This document shows positions 1 to 8,270 of a stretch of 64,000 bases of DNA, piece after piece; position 1 is the first letter of the stretch; every line of letters begins with the position of its first letter. A program made the translations under genes and the position numbers. This DNA comes from Gottfriedia endophytica (GTDB lineage: Bacteria > Bacillota > Bacilli > Bacillales > Bacillaceae_G), in contig NZ_JAGIYQ010000013.1 of the NCBI RefSeq assembly GCF_017814275.1, positions 33,466 to 97,465 of the forward strand. The letters run 5' to 3'. The notes under the pieces are model-generated. The model saw only the letters and a program-made list of their open reading frames with translations, was not told the DNA's origin and did no database searches.

Positions 1-92
1 AGGTCCGAGCCTTCTGATTATTAAAGGTGCAATCCTGCGGTAAGGAACGCCCATGCACAGGCGCTATATCCTTTCCATCTGGTTCCTTCCAC
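1..92 (-). CDS. Possible partial gene at the left edge, second gene after the broken membrane protein
   Basis: Nine bases after the stop of the upstream membrane-protein reading frame, a GTG at 92 opens a frame reading VEGTRWKGYSACAWAFLTAGLHL before two TAA codons near 24. The hydrophobic, Trp-rich start looks like the first membrane segment of a small integral membrane protein. One extra base in the AAA run near 27-29 would keep the frame open to the window edge. The window cuts the gene, so neither identity nor integrity can be settled. It may be the second gene of a two-gene membrane operon. Confidence 0.25.
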
Positions 93-100
93 TTATCACT

Positions 101-746
101 TTAGGAAAAAAAGTTAAATTGACTGAATAAACCCTGATCGAAATGAGCTGAGTTGCGAATTATGGACAGTATAAAAAGCATCGTAAGGATAACAACCAGG
201 ATCAAATAAATGACCGTTCCCCGTCTGAATGTGCGAGGCGAAGCGCCTGTCGATTGGGCATAATGTGCAGCCGTTAAGCTGGCCAAGATGCCCCATGATC
301 AAAAACCATGGCTCGTAGAATAAGAGATCCCATAAAGCCATATTATGAAGATCACCTTTTATGTGAGGGAAATAGATCGTAATGGCCCCGCATAAATACA
401 AGGCCTTTGTTATGATCCCACTTATTGCATGTGCAAGTAAAAAAGCCGTACAAAAAAGTGTGGGAATCAATATGATTAGACGTGGGATCTGTTTTCCTCC
501 AATCAGCGGGATGTTCGCCGGAACAACTTTTGTATACGGCTTAACGAGTGCGAGCAGGATAAAGCCGCAGATCATGATGACGACGCCCGCGATGTAGCTT
601 GCAATATTAAACCCTTCAGGATCTTTACTTAATGTAAAGTTTGCAGCTTCATAGAAGCGAACGAAAACCGCATAATAGAGCGCCATCAGGAAACCAACAT
701 ATGCAGGCCACACCGAAGTTTTTGTAAACCGTAATAAAAAGCTCAT
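101..746 (-). pseudogene. Multi-pass membrane protein gene, frameshifted near 291-294
   Basis: The frame starting at ATG 746 (ribosome site GGAGGAG 9 bases upstream) encodes about five hydrophobic segments and then, after the residues EPWFLIMG, runs into low-quality sequence. At the same point the next frame continues with a plausible protein (ILASLTAAHYAQ..., one more membrane helix, ending ...SQFNFFS at 101). The switch lies in a CCCC run at 291-294; removing one base joins the halves into a protein of about 215 residues. I do not firmly recognise the family; it is loosely like DUF3995 membrane proteins. The stretch is visibly richer in G+C (codons GCG, CCG, CGG) than the rest of the window, which suggests a different origin. 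Confidence 0.6.
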
Positions 747-872
747 AACAAATCTCCTCCAATTTAACATCTATTTTTATAAATTAACCCTACATCCAAT
801 TTATCCGGCGAAGGTTAAAATGAAGGTAGGGCCACGTTTAAAATTCGTTTAAATATTTCGATATACATGAAT

Positions 873-956
873 GTGGGTTCCATTCATATATCCCCTATGA
901 TACAACTTTATAGTATCTAATAAACACTCATGAATAAGTGATTTTGTGGAACCCAC
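873..956. repeat. Fold-back element with 10-bp perfect inverted ends
   Basis: GTGGGTTCCA at 873-882 is repeated inverted as TGGAACCCAC at 947-956, and ATTCA/TGAAT just inside also pair. The 64-bp core is AT-rich and non-coding. It could be a tiny MITE-like relic or a transcript hairpin. No second copy is seen in this window. Confidence 0.35.
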
Positions 957-992
957 TTAGCTCACAAGTAGAGAACTTTTGATGTAAATAAA

Positions 993-1022
993 AATAGACA
1001 GAGTATAAGAACTCTGTCTATT
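993..1022 (-). terminator. Terminator of the TOMM operon
   Basis: A 12-bp perfect stem (AATAGACAGAGT / ACTCTGTCTATT) with a 6-base loop begins 6 bases after the sagB-type stop codon. On the minus strand it is followed by a T-rich run (TTTTATTT). Confidence 0.85.
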
Positions 1023-1027
1023 CCAAT

Positions 1028-2566
1028 TTAACTACCCAAACTCCCTCTCAACCAAGCCCGCTCTTCATAAAATCCAATCGGAATTTGAATAAGCGTCGTT
1101 TTTCCTTGTTCATTTAACCTATAAAGATTATCACATGTTTCTACATCAAATCCGAGAAGAGGATGACCCCCTAGCCCGATGGAAGCGGCTGATAGTAACA
1201 ATTTTTGAGAAAGAATCCCTGCCTCCATTTGTTGAATGCGGTATCCTCGGTAACCAAGTTCTTCCTTTGCATGCTGCCTATCTCCTACTATATGCACACA
1301 AAGCGGAACTTGAAATAAACTGAGGTTATGAGTTGTCATAGCGTTTTGCAATAACAGGCGAAAATCTCCTTGTTGAATGAGCTGTAGTGTATGAGTCTCA
1401 CCGTTATAAACATATGCTCCGTTTTGTATACCTTCTATACCAAATAAAGTAAGGTATAATGAAACATCATTTGTTGTTCCATCATTTCGATAAGGAAAAG
1501 AAGCCGCTGTTTCATAAAGTAATTGAATCAGTTTTTCATGGCTAAGTTTTTTAAACGTAAAATCCATTTCTGGAGAATACCTGTTTTTGCAAGCATCTGC
1601 AAAGTTATAAAATATTCTCTCTACTCGAGGTAACAAATGTGCCTGGTCAAGATGATGAGTACTTTGTTTTCTTTTTACATTTTGAAATGATTGTGTAGAG
1701 TCTAAGAAAGCAGCTTCATTCATTTTCAGTAACATAGGATACTCTAGAATCTGTTTTGACCTTACATAATGTTGATGATCTATTTTTGGTATTTCATGAC
1801 ATAATTCAGCATACGAAATATTTAGATCAAATTCAGTTCGATATGACTCTTCTCCTAATGGAATAACAGCATACACACTTTCTTCTGTTTCTGACAAACC
1901 AAGTAAATGATTAACGGCTCTATCTAAAAATTGATAGTGCACACTTGTATGAAACTTATAGCGTTTTGCGACTTCTTGCAATTGTCCAATTAACACACCC
2001 GCATCTAACCCTTGCAGTCGGTATGAAAAGTTATGATATTTGAAAAAATTTTTCCAAAACATCGTTGAAATAAAAACGGTAGCAAAACAAGAGGAGACAT
2101 CAGATCGATTACCAAGAGCACGAGAAACAAACGAATCATAATTACCTTCCCTCAGCAAAACAAGGCGATGGTGAGCAACATCATAATGATATACCCCAGT
2201 TGGTACATCTTCTATCTTTAAATATACATATAATTCATTCGGATACAAACCACCACCTGATGGAGCGAAGCGGCGAAATCTTTGCATAAAAGCATAATCT
2301 TTTTCGGTAATTGGCATCCCCAAGTGACAAAGCTGCGTCAATCCATATGTGTAAAAAAGAAAATGACCAATTGTATCAAGGTTTATGTTGTTAGATGTTT
2401 CGATTTGATCTAGTGATAAAGGTATTTCTGAAGAAAAAGGAATAGTTGGCAAATGACGATACAGTTTATATGGAAGGGGCGCATCTTCCCAATTTGCTTC
2501 CCAATCGTCCGGTGCAGCTTGATCAGTGTGATAATGCAAAATATCTAAAAAAGTTTCTAAACTCAT
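1028..2566 (-). CDS. SagB-type FMN dehydrogenase of the TOMM cluster, two nitroreductase-like domains
   Basis: SagB-type enzymes use FMN to oxidise azoline rings, made from Cys/Ser/Thr by the cyclodehydratase, to aromatic azoles. The 512-residue protein has a first nitroreductase-like domain (about residues 60-270) with the typical RFRRFAPSGGGLYPNE and RLQGLDAG stretches. A second, more degenerate domain (about 345-505) includes MEAGILSQKLLLSAASIG. The chosen ATG at 2566 has GAGGAGG 8 bases upstream; an ATG at 2590 that overlaps the ycaO stop is less well placed. It is the last gene of the operon, followed directly by a terminator. Single-domain SagB proteins are common, so the tandem form is notable; the second domain may be structural. 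The enzyme-class assignment is firm, the substrate is inferred from the neighbouring precursor. Confidence 0.88.
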   Translation of the reverse strand: MSLETFLDILHYHTDQAAPDDWEANWEDAPLPYKLYRHLPTIPFSSEIPLSLDQIETSNNINLDTIGHFLFYTYGLTQLCHLGMPITEKDYAFMQRFRRFAPSGGGLYPNELYVYLKIEDVPTGVYHYDVAHHRLVLLREGNYDSFVSRALGNRSDVSSCFATVFISTMFWKNFFKYHNFSYRLQGLDAGVLIGQLQEVAKRYKFHTSVHYQFLDRAVNHLLGLSETEESVYAVIPLGEESYRTEFDLNISYAELCHEIPKIDHQHYVRSKQILEYPMLLKMNEAAFLDSTQSFQNVKRKQSTHHLDQAHLLPRVERIFYNFADACKNRYSPEMDFTFKKLSHEKLIQLLYETAASFPYRNDGTTNDVSLYLTLFGIEGIQNGAYVYNGETHTLQLIQQGDFRLLLQNAMTTHNLSLFQVPLCVHIVGDRQHAKEELGYRGYRIQQMEAGILSQKLLLSAASIGLGGHPLLGFDVETCDNLYRLNEQGKTTLIQIPIGFYEERAWLRGSLGS

Positions 2567-2589
2567 CCAGGCTCCCTCCTCTTTATACA

Positions 2590-4518
2590 TTATGGAAATG
2601 GATGAGGGTGCGGATTTAGTTGCTCATATGTGAGCGGTGTTTTCCTATATCCAAGTTCCATCGGTATTCGTAGCACTCTCTCTAAACCTGTTAGGCGGGT
2701 GAGATGGTAACCAAATGTCATTGGCAACATCCCTGGAATGATCACTTTCACGCAGTGAAGTCCATTTCTTTTTATTTCTGGGGATGTTTGATTGACAACA
2801 ATGACGTCAAAATTTTTCTGTTTTAAAGTTTGCAAAACATATTGTAGGTCATCTTTTATATCTGCGTGACGCTTCGTTTCCCCAAATGCCTCATTAAATG
2901 TTAGCGCCGTTCCCTCATTCTTTAGTAAAAAATCTAGCCGTTCTTCCGCTTCCGGTAAACCATATAACATCGAATGATGATCCATCTCCTTAACGAGAAA
3001 TGGATTGGAAAGCATTTTTTTATATTTTCCCTGATTCTTCTCAAGTTTTTCATCTAAAGTTAACATCATACCTGCTAGTTCAAAGAGAGCACCTTTTACA
3101 GCACGAATGGGGTCTAAATGTGACCCAGCTGCACAAAGAAGATTCATCCCTGTTTCTTTTTTATTTTTCGCGATGATCCATATGCTTGGAATGCTGTGCT
3201 CCATCGTCGCTTGAAAAGCATGTAATTCATACCCACCAACAGCTTCCATACGCTGCATCATTAGCTGTAACTCTACATCGTGAACTGAAGAAAGATCTAA
3301 CCTTGGGAGCGGCAGCCTTGCATACCAAGTAAGCAGAAAGGAATCACGTTCAATGACTTCAAATATGCCGTGCAAAATCGCTTCTTCTACACTTCCCCCC
3401 ATTGCGCATCCATTTGAAGTTTCATATACAAAACCATCATGACTTAAACTGTAATAAGCAAGTAGTTCTGGAACTAGAAGAGAACGCTCTTGTAAAAGAG
3501 AATACCCCCATACCCAGTTCATTTTTCGCTCCGAATCAAAACGTTGGAATGGGAAATTTTCTTTTTCATATTCATCTGGTGCATGAACACCAACTGTTAA
3601 CGGATTTAGCGCGACGTCATTTAAATTACGAAAATTATCATGTACAATTGTTCGTTTACTTATCGCTTGTATCCCGTTATATCGTTCTAGCCCTTCTAGA
3701 ATTGCTGTTAACTCACTTTCTTCATAAGAAAGCGTCCGACCAGCTGTCCCTTCATTTCCAAACAGCAGCGGAAGATTAACGGTAACATCAGCAAATGGTG
3801 GTGTTAAATTATACATTTTATCGTTTAACAGACCGGTTTTGTTATCTAAGTAATCTTTTGCTAATACACTTTGAAGTTCTGACATAGAGCGAGTTCGATA
3901 TGCATCCTTATGAACTTTTGGGCTTGGTTGTAAAAGAATGCGAGCAAGTTCTGAAGAATCATCTGGAATTTGGCTACACACAGGACAAAGCGGATGAGGA
4001 AGAAAAAAATGATGCGAACTTGCTAACGTTTCTAAGTTTATCGTATAGATATGCTCGGTCAAACGGGAGCGCCTAAAACAAAGGATTTCATGCACTTCTT
4101 CAATCAAGAAATGCAACATTTGCAGTACACCGTTATGTGATGCCCAAGTATCGTGATGATTAGTCTTTGCCATCACTAACCTTTTTTGCACTTCTAACAT
4201 TTCTTTCGAATCATTTCCAGCTAATAATAGCCGTGAGTCTGCACATTGCGAACAACCTTTTATATTCGGCTGAACGAACGGTCCAATTATTCCTTCTCCA
4301 AACGAAATAAAAGCTCGTAACCACGGGATACGAGTATTTTCTGCTTGTTTATGATAAACGGGATTCCACATATCGTGAATAACGAGAAGCAAATCTGTCC
4401 CTCTATCTATGTCTGTTTGAAAGTTATCTTGTTGCTTGATATCATAGTAGACAGATAATCTCTCATACGCATAGTTTGCTAGTAACCCTTCTCCGACAAT
4501 TACGATTGAAGCGCTCAC
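2590..4518 (-). CDS. YcaO cyclodehydratase fused to its TOMM partner domain
   Basis: YcaO proteins use ATP to activate backbone amides so that Cys/Ser/Thr side chains cyclise to azolines. This 642-residue protein has an N-terminal cyclodehydratase-partner region (about 1-200) with two CxxC pairs (CSQC near 89-92, CPVC near 178-181) that would form a zinc site. The SagD-type YcaO domain follows (about 230-642), with the Glu-rich motifs YEESELTAILEGLERY and EEAILHGIFEVIERD. The protein ends in PHPHPFP, the Pro-rich tail (PxPxP) typical of TOMM YcaO enzymes. The start is GTG at 4518: GTGA overlaps the stop of the upstream gene and GAGGAGG sits upstream, so the genes are translationally coupled. 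No frame damage is seen. Confidence 0.9.
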   Translation of the reverse strand: MSASIVIVGEGLLANYAYERLSVYYDIKQQDNFQTDIDRGTDLLLVIHDMWNPVYHKQAENTRIPWLRAFISFGEGIIGPFVQPNIKGCSQCADSRLLLAGNDSKEMLEVQKRLVMAKTNHHDTWASHNGVLQMLHFLIEEVHEILCFRRSRLTEHIYTINLETLASSHHFFLPHPLCPVCSQIPDDSSELARILLQPSPKVHKDAYRTRSMSELQSVLAKDYLDNKTGLLNDKMYNLTPPFADVTVNLPLLFGNEGTAGRTLSYEESELTAILEGLERYNGIQAISKRTIVHDNFRNLNDVALNPLTVGVHAPDEYEKENFPFQRFDSERKMNWVWGYSLLQERSLLVPELLAYYSLSHDGFVYETSNGCAMGGSVEEAILHGIFEVIERDSFLLTWYARLPLPRLDLSSVHDVELQLMMQRMEAVGGYELHAFQATMEHSIPSIWIIAKNKKETGMNLLCAAGSHLDPIRAVKGALFELAGMMLTLDEKLEKNQGKYKKMLSNPFLVKEMDHHSMLYGLPEAEERLDFLLKNEGTALTFNEAFGETKRHADIKDDLQYVLQTLKQKNFDVIVVNQTSPEIKRNGLHCVKVIIPGMLPMTFGYHLTRLTGLERVLRIPMELGYRKTPLTYEQLNPHPHPFP

Positions 4519-6395
4519 TTCGCTTCCTCCTCTCGCAACGATACAGTAACAATTCCCGCAATATATTTCTCCCATTCTTCTCCCAACGTTACATCAAATA
4601 AACTAAGCTTCTTATTTTGTTCCTGTAAAACTTGTATTGCATACTGTAAAATATCCTTTTGTTTTACATCTTTATAAGAAGAAATTGTTATATACATAGG
4701 ATCATGTTCTTGCTGCGAAACGATTGGTGAGATCCCTTCTATCTCCGTATTATTTTGAACTGCTGCAAGAGCTTGCTCTAAGGAGCGTTGCACTGCAATT
4801 GAAGTATTAAATCCTACATTCGCATACCAGCGATCCTTAACACAAACCCATACAACCGGAAAATTGTACAATGGTTCTCCAAGTGCAATAAACGGGACTT
4901 CGCACATCGTAGTGAGTGCTTCGAAATAAAATTGTATACGGTCATCTTCAACTTTTTCTAAGTAAATTTGTGATAAAACCTCTTTTTCATTTATTCTCAT
5001 TTTGAGTTCTTGATCTAAGTAATGTTGTAAAGCGCGGTATACACATTGTACTTTCGTTAAACCTGCACCAACTCCGATACATTGGGGCGTCTCAATAATG
5101 CGAGCTACATAAGATTCAATTCCCCTTAGCCCCGCCTCACACCTTACTTCTGTATGTGTAAACCCGCTGCAAACAATTTCAGGTAACAAATAGGCTGGTC
5201 CATCTGATCGTAAATCAGTAACCTGAATACGGCACTGCGCTAAAGGTAATTGTTTCAGGTTTCCTTCTTCCCAAATATGAAAAATACCGGACTCTTTCGA
5301 TGTGAATGGGTGAAGATTAAGAATCTCTTCGTTTGAAATATCCCTATCTTCTTCTACCTCAAAATCTTCTAACGGCTGAATGTTAATGCTTTCTTTCACG
5401 AAAGGATGAGGTAAAAAAGAATGCCAGTCTCCTTCTAACGTTTCTAAATTCAGCAAATAGAATCGATTTGTCTCTGACGGTTTCGTTATTCCAGTCAATT
5501 TTTTTAAGCATTCAAATACCGATATGTTTGCAAGTAATGCTTCCGCAGTAGAAGAACGGTCATGAGTTTTTCGGTCCGATGGAAAAACAGATTGATGTAA
5601 TCGACGCCAAGCTGAATCCCAGCAAGTATCATTTTCTGCATGTACAAGTGGCCCGGCAAATCCAATTCCGTTCATACATAAAGCGGGAAAAAACAGTTTG
5701 TTTTCTTCTTTGCAAATATGATGAAACATTCGTAATTCCTCTATTTCATCCTCTGTTGATACATATAAAATACAATCAAACGGCTGAATAGATTCCAGAA
5801 AAGAGTGCTTTTCTCTTGTAAATGGAATTTCTTGTACAAACACTTCCGAGTCACTTTCTCTTCCATGTTGAATCAGTTCTTGTAGCCTATCTGTATTTGT
5901 TCCTTCTACATTCGTAATCATCGTATAAAGTTTAGATACTCCGCTTTCAAGCAGTGTGGAAACAAGTGACAAAAAAAACGTTCCTGAACCAACAGCTAAT
6001 ACTTTGCTTTGACGATATTGCTGGAAACGATAAGCACCAGAATCACCACAGTTATTTAAAAATTCAATTTGTGAAGCATACTTTTGACAAACATGCTCTT
6101 GTAGTTGATGGGGCCTATCTTCACTAATATCTTTTGCAAAACCATTTTCATATAATATGCTTGCGATCTCAAATACACGCTCTTTATAAGGTTCTGGTAA
6201 TCCATCTGTTAGTGCTCCTAATGTAAATTCACCGTTTAACATAGGTGTCAGTTTTTCAATCCATTGACTAATAGATTGGCCTTTCATATGAAAAGAACTG
6301 ACATTATTTCGAAAATACACGTTACCTGTTGAATCAGGAAGAAAAAAAGTATCTCGCTTCATTTTTAGTCGAGAAGAATCATGTAACGATTTCAT
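4515..6395 (-). CDS. TOMM maturation protein, degenerate ThiF/E1-like, likely leader-peptide binding
   Basis: This 626-residue protein matches what is known of the ThiF-like maturation protein that accompanies heterocycloanthracin-type clusters (TIGR03693 family). The N-terminal about 100 residues look like a winged-helix leader-recognition element. A Rossmann-like segment follows with VGSGTFF (135-141) in place of a full GxGxxG nucleotide loop, suggesting that ATP chemistry has been lost. A stretch NLETLEGDWHSFLPHP closely parallels NLETLASSHHFFLPHP in the YcaO fusion protein, but the Cys pairs are missing here, pointing to an old duplication. The ATG at 6395 has AAGGGGG upstream. It is the first enzyme gene after the precursor, and its last bases overlap the ycaO start. 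The inferred role is presenting the precursor to the cyclodehydratase. Confidence 0.82.
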   Translation of the reverse strand: MKSLHDSSRLKMKRDTFFLPDSTGNVYFRNNVSSFHMKGQSISQWIEKLTPMLNGEFTLGALTDGLPEPYKERVFEIASILYENGFAKDISEDRPHQLQEHVCQKYASQIEFLNNCGDSGAYRFQQYRQSKVLAVGSGTFFLSLVSTLLESGVSKLYTMITNVEGTNTDRLQELIQHGRESDSEVFVQEIPFTREKHSFLESIQPFDCILYVSTEDEIEELRMFHHICKEENKLFFPALCMNGIGFAGPLVHAENDTCWDSAWRRLHQSVFPSDRKTHDRSSTAEALLANISVFECLKKLTGITKPSETNRFYLLNLETLEGDWHSFLPHPFVKESINIQPLEDFEVEEDRDISNEEILNLHPFTSKESGIFHIWEEGNLKQLPLAQCRIQVTDLRSDGPAYLLPEIVCSGFTHTEVRCEAGLRGIESYVARIIETPQCIGVGAGLTKVQCVYRALQHYLDQELKMRINEKEVLSQIYLEKVEDDRIQFYFEALTTMCEVPFIALGEPLYNFPVVWVCVKDRWYANVGFNTSIAVQRSLEQALAAVQNNTEIEGISPIVSQQEHDPMYITISSYKDVKQKDILQYAIQVLQEQNKKLSLFDVTLGEEWEKYIAGIVTVSLREEEAK

Positions 6396-6420
6396 AGAAA
6401 TCCCCCTTCTTCGTTATTTC

Positions 6421-6444
6421 TACACTCCTATCATAATGAGTGTA
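6421..6444 (-). promoter_or_regulatory. Hairpin between precursor and enzyme genes, possible attenuator
   Basis: TACACTC (6421-6427) pairs perfectly with GAGTGTA (6438-6444) in the gap between the precursor stop and the first enzyme gene. There is no long T run, so it would stall or protect RNA rather than terminate fully. Such hairpins often let a short precursor gene be expressed above its enzymes. Confidence 0.4.
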
Positions 6445-6494
6445 TGACCTCGCTACTTGCCCTATAACGAAAAAGGGAGAAGATTTTCATTACA

Positions 6495-6758
6495 TTAAAT
6501 AAACCACCATGGCCAGATGCCAACGCAACTGCCACAACTGCCACAACCGCCACAACCGCCACAACCACCACAACCAGCACAACCAAAACAGCCAAAGCAA
6601 CGACCAAAACCTCCGCAACGGCCAAAACCACCACACATACCACAACGGCGTGAATCATCATCAGCCCCAGTATAATAAGGCTGATTCAAGTACGTTACAT
6701 TTCCAGTCTGATAGTCATAAAGATTTAATGATTGCAAATCTTGTTGAAATTGATTCAT
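6495..6758 (-). CDS. Heterocycloanthracin/sonorensin-type TOMM precursor peptide
   Basis: This 87-residue peptide has a leader of about 38 residues (starting [19 protein letters not shown]) and a core rich in Cys and Gly. The core has twelve Cys; nine of them fall exactly every third residue ([25 protein letters not shown]), preceded by two CGGFGR units. It closes with a hydrophobic tail VGIWPWWFI. The leader and the CxxC-repeat core fit the TIGR03601 bacteriocin family, whose Cys become thiazoles. The ATG at 6758 has AAAGGAGG 9 bases upstream, better than the longer reading from 6815. The gene lies just upstream of the enzymes on the same strand. The product is expected to be a linear polythiazole antibacterial peptide; the activity is inferred. 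Confidence 0.92.
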   Translation of the reverse strand: MNQFQQDLQSLNLYDYQTGNVTYLNQPYYTGADDDSRRCGMCGGFGRCGGFGRCFGCFGCAGCGGCGGCGGCGSCGSCVGIWPWWFI

Positions 6759-6865
6759 ATTAATAACCTCCTTTAAAATTGATGCGCAACCCCAATAGCA
6801 CACATCTACCAACAAAATATGAGCTCTTGTAAATAGATGAAACTTGTTTATACGCCTAATTTCAT

Positions 6866-6960
6866 TATAGGCGGGAGTGATTAACTCCCCACAGTTTTAT
6901 AAACGGTGGTTTATATTAAATCTGACGCAGAAACTCATTTCACTGAATAGACTATTGAGA
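6866..6960 (-). pseudogene. Decayed 3' end of a group II intron
   Basis: Read on the minus strand, this stretch resembles the intron 3' end at 63884-64000. Both share a TTTCTGCGTCAGA-type block, a CCACCGT/CCGCCGT hairpin segment, and a GGGAGTTA..CTCCC hairpin followed by CGCCTA / CTCCTA. The middle arm (the CGTACGTACGG region) has been deleted and the closing hairpin has mismatches. It is therefore a non-functional relic of the same intron family, lying between the TOMM precursor and rtcB. Confidence 0.6.
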
Positions 6961-7022
6961 CCTTGGATTTGCTAGAATGCCCATCAACCTAAAGAGGAAG
7001 TCGCTAGTTTAGTATAGTTTTA

Positions 7023-7031
7023 TGGTATAAT
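7023..7031 (+). promoter_or_regulatory. Extended -10 promoter of rtcB
   Basis: TGG followed by TATAAT (7026-7031) is a consensus extended -10 element 24 bases before the rtcB start. No good -35 box is seen, as is usual for extended -10 promoters. A ribosome site AGTGAGG follows at 7042-7048. Confidence 0.5.
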
Positions 7032-7055
7032 TTAGAAAAAAAGTGAGGACACTTA

Positions 7056-8177
7056 ATGCTTGAATACAAAGGAAAATGCAATAACGGAAAAATACTACTG
7101 AATGCAGTAGACACAAATGTGATAACACAATTAAAGACAATTTTAGATAATGAATGTTTTTCGAACTCCAATATCGTTGTCATGCCAGACTGCCATATGT
7201 CTAGTGGCGGGGCGATGGTCGGATTTACAATGACGTTAAATGATGTGATTATCCCATCGATTGTTGGAGTCGACATTGGGTGCGGTGTTAGTGCATATCA
7301 TCTGGGGAGACTTAAATCGGTAAAAAGTGAAAAACTCGATAAATTTATCCGTAAGAATATCCCAATTGGTACGGATATTCACGATGAAGCGGTCACTGAA
7401 ATAGCAGATGAAATAGCTGATGTGATAACAAGATTGGGATTAAATGCTGATTACGTTATGCGTAGCATGGGGTCACTTGGAGGCGGAAATCATTTTATTG
7501 AAGTGGACAAAGATGAAAACAATCATTACTGGCTTGTGATTCACACAGGTTCAAGGCATTTCGGGTTTGAAATTGCACAACATCACATGAAAATCGCAAA
7601 ACAAAATACGAAAAGTTTATTTGGCGAAAGTTACAAAGGATTCGAGTACTTGTCTAAAACAGAAGACAAAGAAGCTTATTTATGTGATCTAAAGGTTGCA
7701 CAGCAGTTTGCTGCATTAAACAGAGAGACAATCGCCAAAATTATTATAGAAAAATATTTCAAACTGGATTTTGATAATGTTAGAAAAATCGAATCCGTCC
7801 ATAATTACATTGACTTGGAACAAAACATCTTACGAAAAGGTGCGATCTCAGCTCGTGAAGGCGAAGAAGTCATTATCCCGTTTAATATGGCATTTGGTTG
7901 TGCGATTGGAAAAGGAAAAAGCGGATTGTCTTACAATTATTCTGCCCCGCACGGAGCTGGACGAATCATGAGCAGGACGGACGCAGTGTACAAAGTGGAT
8001 TTAGACATCTTCCAAAAATCAATGAAGGGTGTGTTTACAACTTCTGTCAACAAACACACACTAGATGAATCGCCAATGGTGTACAAAAAACCTAAGTTGA
8101 TTCTTGAACACATTACGGACCTTGTTGACATCGAATTCTTTATGAAGCCAGTTTATAACTTAAAAGCCGACAAATAA
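7056..8177 (+). CDS. rtcB: RNA-splicing ligase RtcB family protein
   Basis: RtcB ligates RNA 2',3'-cyclic phosphate (or 3'-phosphate) ends to 5'-hydroxyl ends with Mn2+ and GTP, through a guanylylated histidine. The 373-residue protein shows the metal and guanylate motifs in order: MPDCH near 43-47, VGVDIGCG near 70-77, GGGNHFIE 142-149, HTGSRH 163-168, and PHGAGR 298-303, which holds the His that carries GMP in the family. It is at the short end of the family (many are 400-480 residues), like other Bacillus forms. It appears monocistronic: an extended -10 promoter precedes it and a strong terminator follows. No archease gene is nearby. Its role (repair of cleaved tRNA or mRNA) is not shown by the context. 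Confidence 0.93.
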   Translation: MLEYKGKCNNGKILLNAVDTNVITQLKTILDNECFSNSNIVVMPDCHMSSGGAMVGFTMTLNDVIIPSIVGVDIGCGVSAYHLGRLKSVKSEKLDKFIRKNIPIGTDIHDEAVTEIADEIADVITRLGLNADYVMRSMGSLGGGNHFIEVDKDENNHYWLVIHTGSRHFGFEIAQHHMKIAKQNTKSLFGESYKGFEYLSKTEDKEAYLCDLKVAQQFAALNRETIAKIIIEKYFKLDFDNVRKIESVHNYIDLEQNILRKGAISAREGEEVIIPFNMAFGCAIGKGKSGLSYNYSAPHGAGRIMSRTDAVYKVDLDIFQKSMKGVFTTSVNKHTLDESPMVYKKPKLILEHITDLVDIEFFMKPVYNLKADK

Positions 8178-8178
8178 A

Positions 8179-8212
8179 AGTAAAAAGAACTGGGGCCTAG
8201 TTCTTTTTTACT
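8179..8212 (+). terminator. Terminator after rtcB
   Basis: AGTAAAAAGAACT pairs with AGTTCTTTTTTACT across a GC-rich loop, starting 2 bases after the rtcB stop and ending in a T run. Confidence 0.85.
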
Positions 8213-8270
8213 TTACATCTATATAATACACCTTACAATTCAACTGAAATATATTCCTATAAAGTGAAAC

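Noticed and set aside
4515..6395. Functional E1/ThiF adenylating enzyme
   Set aside because: The nucleotide loop is VGSGTFF rather than GxGxxG, so a catalytic adenylation role is not supported.
6431..6661. Val/Ala-rich minus-strand frame overlapping the precursor
   Set aside because: Out-of-frame reading of the repetitive GGC/TGT codons, with no ribosome site.
6509..6763. Plus-strand open frame opposite the TOMM precursor, rich in His and Asn
   Set aside because: It is the complement of the Cys/Gly repeat codons; the precursor strand has the ribosome site and the family leader.
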